Origin: Oscillospiraceae bacterium
GTDB taxonomy: Bacteria; Bacillota; Clostridia; Oscillospirales; Ruminococcaceae
Direction: 5' to 3'
Assembly (NCBI GenBank): GCA_020024175.1
Contig: JAHHUB010000090.1
Location: 1 to 7,008, forward strand
DNA length: 7,008 nt
The position numbers and the translations under genes were made by a program. Below are positions 1 to 5,842 of the stretch, piece by piece (position 1 is the stretch's first letter; each line of letters begins with the position of its first letter). The notes beneath the pieces are model-generated. The model did no database searches. It was given only the letters and a program-made list of their open reading frames with translations, and was not told the DNA's origin.

Positions 1-1475
1 GTACAAAGGATCTTACCAATGAAACAGTTGTAATAAGAGAATTTTTCCCTAGATCCATCTGTACCAGAAATAAAGATGAAAATAAAATATATCCTAACAT
101 GGGAAGTGAAATTCAATATAAAACTATTATGGGCGATATAGAAGCCCTTTGGAAACAACTTAAAAAAATACCTGAAACATCTGTTTTACCCAATATTTAC
201 TATATATCTGAAATGAACAATACGGTATATGCTGTATGTGAAATGAAAGATTACAACAATGTACATGATTATTTGGAAAAAAATCCGCCGTTTATATGGG
301 CAACTATCAAACCTCATTTTATTAAATTGTGCAATGCAGTAAATACACTTCACAATTTGGATATTATTCACAGAGGAATAAGTGATAAAACTGTACTTAT
401 TGACAATAATAATGATCTCATTCTTACTTCTTTTTCCACTGACTCCAACAGAAGTACAGGCACTGAACTTTCTCCGACACTGTTTGAAGGCTTTTCTGCA
501 CCTGAGCAGTATGACACAAAAATATGGCAATCATGTTCCACAGATATATACTCTTTAGCTTGCCTTTTGTATAAACTTCTGACCGGAAAATGCCCCCAAA
601 AAAATGAAAACGGCAAAACAGAAGATGCTGTTTTTGTAAATCCCAAAATACCTGAACATGTTTCCGATGCAATCAGTGCCTGTATGGTGGCAGATACTAA
701 ATTCCGTACCCAATATGTAGATGATTTTATTGCAATGCTTTTAGAGGACACATCTTCAAATACAACTGTGTTTGAAGCTCCAAAATTAAATAATCCTGAT
801 TCTGATATGAAAATTTTTGGGACTTCAAAACTGACTGAGGAAATAAAACCGGTTACACAGAACACCATTATTTTAAGCGATTTAAATACAATAAGTCAAA
901 AAAAGAAAAACAACATTTATACAAATATATTCTATGTGGTTTCTGCTTTTCTGATTGCGTTTTTCCTTTTTGCTCCGCCCATACAGCATAAGTCAAATCA
1001 TGATGAAATTGCTGAAAGTTCTTCTGAACCTGAAGAAGTTTATGAACTTGTCCCTTTTGAAAAATACAAAATAGAAAATTTTGTGGGACAAGATGCCAAA
1101 GAAATTATGGAAAATGAAAAAAACCTAAAAAATTATAAATTTTATATAGAAGAAGACTACAGTGACACCTATAAAAAAGGACAAATTATGGCACAAACTC
1201 CCAGAGCAGGATTATCTGCTATCAACAGGGTAAATATGATTATCACCATAAGCAAAGGGACAAGAACCATTGTTATGCCTGATATAAACGGTAAACAGGT
1301 GGATGAAGTTACTGAGATTTTGAAAAAATACGGTTTGAATTTTAAAATAATTGAAATATACAACGACAATTTTAAACCTGGTACTGTGATAAATTCAAAT
1401 ATTGATGCAGGTTCTGCCGTGGATATATTTAACGATACCATTATGATATATGTGAGCAAGTCAAGTGAAAATTAA
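1..1475 (+). CDS. PASTA-domain Ser/Thr kinase homologue, probable pseudokinase (5' partial)
   Basis: The frame is open from base 3, so the first in-frame ATG (base 99) is internal and the true start lies left of the window; 490 residues are visible. Codons 9-16 read VVIREFFP, matching the kinase beta-3 strand, which confirms that the upstream bases are coding. Numbered from the ATG at 99: HRG-IS at 91-95 sits where HRD-xKxxN is expected, SFS at 111-113 where DFG is expected, and an intact GFSAPEQY activation-segment end and TDIYSLACLLYKLLTG follow at 131-163. One transmembrane helix lies at about 273-294, then an acidic linker and two PASTA repeats at about 323-387 and 391-455. The likely topology is a cytosolic kinase-like domain with extracellular PASTA repeats, which in this family bind peptidoglycan fragments. 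The beta-3 Lys (now Arg), HRD Asp and DFG Asp are all replaced, so catalysis is doubtful. The fold assignment is firm; the lack of activity is inferred. Confidence 0.88.
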   Translation, partial: TKDLTNETVVIREFFPRSICTRNKDENKIYPNMGSEIQYKTIMGDIEALWKQLKKIPETSVLPNIYYISEMNNTVYAVCEMKDYNNVHDYLEKNPPFIWATIKPHFIKLCNAVNTLHNLDIIHRGISDKTVLIDNNNDLILTSFSTDSNRSTGTELSPTLFEGFSAPEQYDTKIWQSCSTDIYSLACLLYKLLTGKCPQKNENGKTEDAVFVNPKIPEHVSDAISACMVADTKFRTQYVDDFIAMLLEDTSSNTTVFEAPKLNNPDSDMKIFGTSKLTEEIKPVTQNTIILSDLNTISQKKKNNIYTNIFYVVSAFLIAFFLFAPPIQHKSNHDEIAESSSEPEEVYELVPFEKYKIENFVGQDAKEIMENEKNLKNYKFYIEEDYSDTYKKGQIMAQTPRAGLSAINRVNMIITISKGTRTIVMPDINGKQVDEVTEILKKYGLNFKIIEIYNDNFKPGTVINSNIDAGSAVDIFNDTIMIYVSKSSEN

Positions 1476-1498
1476 TCTTAACAGAGGGGATATAATAA

Positions 1499-2557
1499 AT
1501 GAACTTAAGTGATTATATTAAAATGGCAAACAGTGCAGACAGAAAAGCTATGGAAACTGCTGAATACAAATGGTCGAAAGTTGCAAAACCATTAAACAGT
1601 TTGGGAATTTTGGAGAAAGCCGTAATAAAAATTGCCGGCATACAGGGAAACCCCAACATAGACATCTCCAAAAAAGCTGTAGTAATTATGTGTGGTGATA
1701 ATGGTGTTGTAGAAGAGGGGGTTACACAATCCCCCAATGAAGTAACTGCCATAGTAACGGAAAACTTTGCCAAAGGTCAAACATCAGTTTGCCATATGGC
1801 TCAAGTTGCAGGTGCTGATATTTTCCCATATGATTTGGGTGTCGCAAGAGATTTGACTGAAAAAGGTGTAATTAACAAAAAAATAGCCTATGGCACAAAT
1901 AATATGACAAAAACCGCCGCTATGACAAGACAACAAGCAGAAAAAGCAGTTTTAACAGGCATTGAAGCCGTTAAAAATCTGAAAGATAAAGGATACAACC
2001 TTATAGCCACAGGTGAAATGGGTATAGGAAACACCACAACCAGCAGTGCAATCGCCGCTGTTTTGTTAAATATAGATGCAGAAGATGTAACGGGCAGAGG
2101 AGCCGGACTTTCCTCAGAAGGCCTTGTAAGAAAAATAAATGCAATTAAAAAAGCCATTGAAATAAATAAACCTGACTCCAATGACGGTATGGATGTGCTT
2201 TCAAAATTAGGTGGATATGATATAGCAGGAATGACAGGAGTTTTTATAGGTGGTGCTGTTTACAGAATACCCATATTAGTTGACGGAATTATTTCTTCTG
2301 TAGCAGCCCTGACTGCCTATAACATTGAGCCTAAGACAAAAGACTTTATGCTGGCTTCACATATTTCAAAAGAACCTGCGGGAAAAATGATTATGGAAAA
2401 ACTGCAATTAAGTCCCTTTATGGACTGTGGAATGTGTTTGGGAGAGGGAACCGGAGCTGTAGCAATTATGCCGATTTTGGATATGGCTGCCAAGGTTTAC
2501 TCTGAAATGAGCACTTTTGAAGAAATAAAAGTAGAACAATATCAGCCTTTAAAGTAG
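1499..2557 (+). CDS. cobT: nicotinate-nucleotide--dimethylbenzimidazole phosphoribosyltransferase CobT
   Basis: CobT transfers phosphoribose from nicotinate mononucleotide to a lower-ligand base such as 5,6-dimethylbenzimidazole, giving alpha-ribazole 5'-phosphate for nucleotide-loop assembly in the cytosol. The 352-residue length is normal for the family. Visible signatures are PLNSLGILE near 31-39, CGDNGVVEEGVTQSP at 65-79, TGEMGIGNTTTSSA at 171-184, GRGAGL at about 199-204, and CLGEGTGA at 313-320. Glu316 in that last motif matches the catalytic Glu317 of the Salmonella enzyme. The ATG at 1499 is preceded by AGAGGGG (1483-1489) at 9 bases' spacing. It begins 23 bases after the kinase-like gene and ends 9 bases before the first CobU homologue. 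Family members accept several bases, so the sequence does not fix which lower ligand this organism uses. Confidence 0.96.
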   Translation: MNLSDYIKMANSADRKAMETAEYKWSKVAKPLNSLGILEKAVIKIAGIQGNPNIDISKKAVVIMCGDNGVVEEGVTQSPNEVTAIVTENFAKGQTSVCHMAQVAGADIFPYDLGVARDLTEKGVINKKIAYGTNNMTKTAAMTRQQAEKAVLTGIEAVKNLKDKGYNLIATGEMGIGNTTTSSAIAAVLLNIDAEDVTGRGAGLSSEGLVRKINAIKKAIEINKPDSNDGMDVLSKLGGYDIAGMTGVFIGGAVYRIPILVDGIISSVAALTAYNIEPKTKDFMLASHISKEPAGKMIMEKLQLSPFMDCGMCLGEGTGAVAIMPILDMAAKVYSEMSTFEEIKVEQYQPLK

Positions 2558-2566
2558 GTGAGGTAA

Positions 2567-3100
2567 ATGAAAGTATTGATTATAGGTTCCACTGCCAGCG
2601 GGAAAAGCGAATTTGCCGAAAAAACAGCCTGTAACCTCTGTAAAGGTAAAAAGCTTTACATAGCTACAATGCTGCCTTTTGATGAGGAATGTAACAAGAA
2701 AATAGCAAAACATCGCAATATGCGTGCAAAAAAGAATTTTGATACTGCCGAAAGTCCTGTTGACTTAAATTTACTGCAATCAAACATTAACACAACTGCT
2801 ATGTTGGAATGTATGTCAAATTTGCTGGCAAATGAAATGTATAGAAGTGATAAAAAAATAACTGATGTGTATTCCCATATTATGGAGGGAATAAATCATA
2901 CCTCTCAAATGTTTGAAAACTTTATTGTTGTTAGCAACAATGTTTTTGAAAGTGTAAAAACCTATGATGACTTTACCGAGGAATTTATTCATAATTTCGG
3001 AAAAATAAATTCTAAAATAGCAAAAGATTTTGATGTGGTTGTGGAAGTTGTTTGTGGTATTCCGATTTTTCATAAAGGCAGGGAATTGATAAATGATTAA
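2567..3100 (+). CDS. cobU: CobU-type adenosylcobinamide kinase / guanylyltransferase, divergent C-terminal half
   Basis: CobU phosphorylates adenosylcobinamide and then transfers GMP from GTP to give adenosylcobinamide-GDP. The protein is 177 residues, near the usual CobU length. The N-terminal half is well preserved: Walker A at 7-14 (GSTASGKS), YIATMLPFDEE at 31-41, IAKHR at 46-50 with His49 at the position of the guanylylated His46 of Salmonella CobU, and MLECMSN at 79-85, matching the family LLEC strand. The C-terminal half is eroded: the usual [ST]NEVGxGIVPE signature reads SNNVFESV at 123-130, so its Glu is Asn125, and the following Arg-rich helix (ARxFRD) reads FTEEFI. VCGIP is kept near 162-166. 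GGTGAGG (2557-2563) precedes the ATG closely. The stop overlaps the cobS start by 8 bases. Family assignment is firm; full bifunctionality is uncertain because of the altered signature and the second CobU-like gene downstream. Confidence 0.85.
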   Translation: MKVLIIGSTASGKSEFAEKTACNLCKGKKLYIATMLPFDEECNKKIAKHRNMRAKKNFDTAESPVDLNLLQSNINTTAMLECMSNLLANEMYRSDKKITDVYSHIMEGINHTSQMFENFIVVSNNVFESVKTYDDFTEEFIHNFGKINSKIAKDFDVVVEVVCGIPIFHKGRELIND

Positions 3101-3872
3101 AATTTTTGAACCTTTAATAATAGCATTTTCCATGTATTCCAAAATACCTGTCCCCACAATAAACTGGAATGAAAACAATATGAAATATGTAATGTGTTAC
3201 TTCCCTTTGGTGGGTATTCCCATAGGTTTACTGGAAATTCTATGGTATTTTGTAAACAGCATATTTGGATTTGGTGTGATATTCAATGCTGCCATTGCTA
3301 CTGCAATTCCTGTTTTTATAACAGGTGGCATACATTTGGACGGTTTTTGCGACACCATTGACGGATTAAGCTCCCATCAAACCCCCGAAAAAAAACTTGA
3401 AATACTAAAAGACCCCAATTCAGGTGCTTTTGCTGTAATTGGCTGTGTATTATATATTCTCATTAATTTTGCACTATGGAGCGAAATACATTTAAGTTTA
3501 AAAGCTGTTTCTATAATTGCTTTATTTTACATTATATCAAGAAGTGCCAGCGGACTTAGTGTAGTAACTTTTCAGTTAGCTAAAAATACAGGTTTAGCAG
3601 CAGCTTTTTCTGATTCTGCCAAAAAAGAAAATGTAAAAATCACTATGTTTATCTATATAACAATATTGACACTTACCACTTTATTTATAGAATACCGTTA
3701 TGGAGTTTTCTGTATTTTAGGTGTGGCACTGGTATTTGTTTATTATAAATATATGAGCAAAAAAGAATTTGGAGGCATAACAGGGGACTTAGCTGGTTTT
3801 TTCCTGCAAATGGCTGAATTGTTTGTACTTGTGGGAATATTAATCTCTCAAAATATTTTTGGAGTATTGTAA
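3093..3872 (+). CDS. cobS: adenosylcobinamide-GDP ribazoletransferase (cobalamin synthase) CobS
   Basis: CobS is the integral-membrane enzyme that joins adenosylcobinamide-GDP to alpha-ribazole (phosphate), completing the nucleotide loop. The 259-residue length is typical. It carries the family hallmark GGIHLDGFCDTIDG at 78-91, whose Asp residues are expected to bind divalent metal, then LKDPNSGAFAVIG at 105-117, a SRSASGL segment near 149-155, and FGGITGDLAGF at 226-236. Hydrophobic stretches at about 37-57, 62-78, 112-130, 136-148, 183-198, 203-217 and 240-255 fit a multi-pass membrane protein. The ATG at 3093 lies inside the end of the preceding gene (shared ATGATTAA), with the purine-rich AAAGGCAGGG at 3074-3083 as its ribosome site, which suggests translational coupling to the CobU homologue. 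Its stop is 10 bases before the second CobU-like gene. Confidence 0.96.
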   Translation: MIKIFEPLIIAFSMYSKIPVPTINWNENNMKYVMCYFPLVGIPIGLLEILWYFVNSIFGFGVIFNAAIATAIPVFITGGIHLDGFCDTIDGLSSHQTPEKKLEILKDPNSGAFAVIGCVLYILINFALWSEIHLSLKAVSIIALFYIISRSASGLSVVTFQLAKNTGLAAAFSDSAKKENVKITMFIYITILTLTTLFIEYRYGVFCILGVALVFVYYKYMSKKEFGGITGDLAGFFLQMAELFVLVGILISQNIFGVL

Positions 3873-3876
3873 GGTG
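3871..3876 (+). promoter_or_regulatory. ribosome binding site deciding the start of the short CobU-like gene
   Basis: AAGGTG overlaps the cobS stop codon (3870-3872) and lies 6 bases before the ATG at 3883. It supports that ATG over the longer TTG-initiated reading from 3859, whose extra eight residues also do not resemble a CobU N-terminus. Confidence 0.75.
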
Positions 3877-3882
3877 ATAAAA

Positions 3883-4275
3883 ATGAAAGTACTTATTATA
3901 GGTGGACGAGATCAAAACAAACTGGAGCTTGCTAAGGATTTTTTTGGTTTTGAGGAATTTTTCAACGGGAAAACCGATGATTTTTCCCAATTACCTGACA
4001 GCAAGATAATATATGGACTTAACCATCTTATCAAAAGAATGATTGAAAGCGGATTAAATGATGAACAAATAAAAGAAAATATTCTTAAAAATGATTATGA
4101 CATTGTAATCAGTGATGAAATAGGCTGTGCTGTGGTGGAAATTGAAAAAACATCCCGTCGTACAGTGGAACTTACAGGCAGAATTACCTGTTTAATGGCT
4201 CAAAACTCCGAAAATGTCATAAGATTTATTTGTGGAATACCACAAATTATAAAAGGTGATTTGAATTGGAAATAA
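3883..4275 (+). CDS. short CobU-like protein with degenerate P-loop
   Basis: The ATG at 3883 is chosen over a TTG at 3859 because AAGGTG (3871-3876) sits 6 bases upstream and the protein then begins MKVLIIGG, as CobU proteins do. The product is 130 residues, about 50 shorter than CobU. The P-loop position reads GGRDQNKL at 7-14: the lysine remains, but the Gly before it is Asn and the following Ser/Thr is Leu. The middle of CobU, including the YIAT strand and guanylylated His, is absent. The C-terminal signature is well kept: VISDEIGCAVVEIE at 75-88, RR at 92-93, LTGRI at 97-101 region and CGIP at 107-110, ending IIKG. From memory, short CobU-like proteins of this kind recur beside cobS in Clostridia, usually with GK rather than NK. 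It may be a partner or structural subunit for the upstream CobU, or a diverged enzyme. Homology is fairly secure; function is not. Confidence 0.78.
   Translation: MKVLIIGGRDQNKLELAKDFFGFEEFFNGKTDDFSQLPDSKIIYGLNHLIKRMIESGLNDEQIKENILKNDYDIVISDEIGCAVVEIEKTSRRTVELTGRITCLMAQNSENVIRFICGIPQIIKGDLNWK
4253..4258 (+). promoter_or_regulatory. ribosome binding site for the TTG start of the CobC-like phosphatase
   Basis: AAGGTG lies inside the last codons of the short CobU-like gene, 7 bases before TTG at 4266. With the RHG motif starting only seven codons later and no other start codon between, it supports TTG initiation and coupled translation. Confidence 0.7.
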
Positions 4276-4862
4276 TATTTATTCGGCATGGTAAAACTGC
4301 AGGAAATGAGAAAAAAGTTTACTTGGGGCTTACTGATGAATCTTTATCAGAAAAAGGTAAAGAAATTATCAGAAATAATGTTGCAAGAAATATTTATCCG
4401 GACTGTGAGTTTGTTTATACAAGCCCTTTGAAACGCTGTATTGAAAGCAAAAATATTATATATCCCCATAAAAAACATATGATTATAGAAGATTTAAAAG
4501 AATGTGATTTTGGAGAATATGAGTATTTGACTTATGAAGATTTAAAAGATTTTCCTCAATATCAAAATTGGATTGATAGCAATGGTATGGCTGCTTTTCC
4601 AAAAGGGGAAAGTGGAAGTGATTTTAGAAAACGTTCTGTAAATGGATTTACTCAGGTTTTAATTCATGCTCAAAAAAATAAATATAATAAAATTGCTGTT
4701 GTATGCCATGGTGGCACAATTATGTCAGTTTTAGAAAAATTTGAAGAAAGTCAAAAAAACTTTTATGATTGGCAAATAAAAAATGGAGAAGGCTTTTTAA
4801 CTGAACTGAAGCCAAAACAAAATAATGGCTTTAAACTAAAAGCAATCTCAAAAATAATATAA
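4266..4862 (+). CDS. cobC: histidine phosphatase, probable alpha-ribazole (adenosylcobalamin) phosphatase CobC
   Basis: This is a histidine-phosphatase superfamily enzyme; by operon context it would remove the 5'-phosphate from alpha-ribazole phosphate or from adenosylcobalamin phosphate. It has 198 residues, normal for CobC. Visible active-site elements are RHGKT at 7-11 with nucleophile His8, TSPLKRC at 52-58 with phosphate-binding Arg57, LKECDFGEYE at 77-86 giving the likely acid Glu79, and VVCHGG at 145-150 with the second His148. The start is a TTG at 4266: the catalytic motif begins only seven codons in, no ATG or GTG lies between, and AAGGTG (4253-4258) is 7 bases upstream. The gene overlaps the short CobU-like gene by 10 bases. 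The superfamily has many substrates, so the CobC role rests on location between cobS and cbiB. Confidence 0.88.
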   Translation: MEIIFIRHGKTAGNEKKVYLGLTDESLSEKGKEIIRNNVARNIYPDCEFVYTSPLKRCIESKNIIYPHKKHMIIEDLKECDFGEYEYLTYEDLKDFPQYQNWIDSNGMAAFPKGESGSDFRKRSVNGFTQVLIHAQKNKYNKIAVVCHGGTIMSVLEKFEESQKNFYDWQIKNGEGFLTELKPKQNNGFKLKAISKII

Positions 4863-4876
4863 TGTGAGGCAATAAT

Positions 4877-5833
4877 ATGAATTTTATATACGCTGTAATT
4901 GTGGGATTTATTTTAGATTTAATTTTAGGTGATCCGCAATATGCCTTTCACCCAATTCGTTTTATTGGAAAACTAATAGAATGGTCCGAAAAAATCACCA
5001 GAAAACTTTTTAAAAAAACAGAAAAGGGACAAATTTGGGCTGGAGCATTAACAGTTGTTATTGTAACTTCCATAACATTTTCTGTTGTATTTGCCTTTAT
5101 CTATTTTTCCTATAAATTAAATATATTTTTTGGTTTTGCTGTTGAAAGTGTAGTCTGCTATTTTGCACTTGCCACAAAATCTCTTAAAACCGAAAGCATG
5201 AAAGTTTATTATCCACTGGAAAAAGGGGATACAGAAGCTGCTCGACAGGCAGTTTCAATGATTGTTGGGAGAGATACAGCAAATCTAACTGACAGTGAAA
5301 TAGCAAAAGCCGCTGTGGAAACTGTGGCTGAAAACACTTCCGATGGTGTCATTGCACCACTTTTTTATCTATGTATAGGAGGTGCTCCTTTGGGATTTTT
5401 ATATAAAGCTTTTAACACTATGGACTCCATGATTGCCTACAAAAATGAAAAATATCTCTATTTTGGCAGAGTTGCTGCCATCTGTGATGACATTGTAAAC
5501 TACATACCGGCCAGATTGTCTGCAATATTAATGATAACGGCCTCTTTTATAATGAGATTGGATACTAAAAATGCAATAAAAATTTTTAAACGGGACAGAT
5601 ACAACCATGCAAGTCCCAACAGTGCTCAAACTGAATCGGTATGTGCAGGAGCATTAAATATTCAGCTTGCAGGAGATGCCTATTATTTCGGTGTTCTTCA
5701 CAGAAAAAAAACAATAGGGGATAAAAACAGAGAAATTTCTTTCCAAGACATAAAAACTGTAAATAATTTAATGTATATCACCGCAGTTATTGGACTTATT
5801 ATTTTTTCGGCACTGAATTTACTTATATTTTAA
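4877..5833 (+). CDS. cbiB: adenosylcobinamide-phosphate synthase CbiB
   Basis: CbiB (named CobD in aerobic-pathway nomenclature) is a membrane enzyme that attaches (R)-1-amino-2-propanol phosphate to the propionate of adenosylcobyric acid. The 318-residue length is typical. Family signatures run in order: DLILGDPQYAFHPIRFIG at about 14-31, VAENTSDGVIAPLFY near 150-164, APLGFLYKAFNTMDSMIAYKN near 170-190, CDDIVNYIPARL near 203-214, and NHASPNSAQTESVCAGAL near 243-260 followed by IQLAGDAYYFG. Hydrophobic segments at about 3-14, 54-78, 82-98 and 296-318, plus others between, fit an integral membrane protein. The ATG at 4877 has GTGAGG at 4864-4869, 7 bases upstream, and lies 14 bases after the phosphatase. 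The adjacent cobD-like gene supplies its substrate. Confidence 0.96.
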   Translation: MNFIYAVIVGFILDLILGDPQYAFHPIRFIGKLIEWSEKITRKLFKKTEKGQIWAGALTVVIVTSITFSVVFAFIYFSYKLNIFFGFAVESVVCYFALATKSLKTESMKVYYPLEKGDTEAARQAVSMIVGRDTANLTDSEIAKAAVETVAENTSDGVIAPLFYLCIGGAPLGFLYKAFNTMDSMIAYKNEKYLYFGRVAAICDDIVNYIPARLSAILMITASFIMRLDTKNAIKIFKRDRYNHASPNSAQTESVCAGALNIQLAGDAYYFGVLHRKKTIGDKNREISFQDIKTVNNLMYITAVIGLIIFSALNLLIF

Positions 5834-5837
5834 GGAG
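5832..5837 (+). promoter_or_regulatory. consensus ribosome binding site of the CobD-like gene
   Basis: AAGGAG, the best Shine-Dalgarno match in the window, overlaps the cbiB stop TAA (5831-5833) and is 5 bases before the ATG at 5843. Confidence 0.75.
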
Positions 5838-5842
5838 AAATT

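Noticed and set aside
99..101. ATG at 99 as the real start of the kinase-like protein
   Set aside because: The same frame is open to the left edge, and the upstream codons encode the conserved beta-3 strand VVIREFFP, so this ATG is an internal methionine.
368..868. Minus-strand open frame of 166 codons opposite the kinase-like gene
   Set aside because: It is antisense to clearly conserved kinase motifs, and its product has no recognisable domain. It is best explained as a shadow of the coding strand, as are the other minus-strand frames.
1491..1496. TATAAT just before the cobT start, as a possible -10 promoter element
   Set aside because: It lies between the ribosome site and the ATG, so a transcript from it would lack that site, and no TTGACA-like element is found about 17 bases upstream. 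It is expected by chance in AT-rich sequence.
3666..3694. TTGACA with an A/T-rich element 17 bases on, inside cobS
   Set aside because: The -10 match is poor and the bases encode a CobS membrane segment. The next gene has a good position in the operon without needing it.
3859..3861. TTG at 3859 as the start of the short CobU-like gene
   Set aside because: It has no good ribosome site and adds eight residues before the family-typical MKVLIIGG. The ATG at 3883 has AAGGTG at proper spacing.
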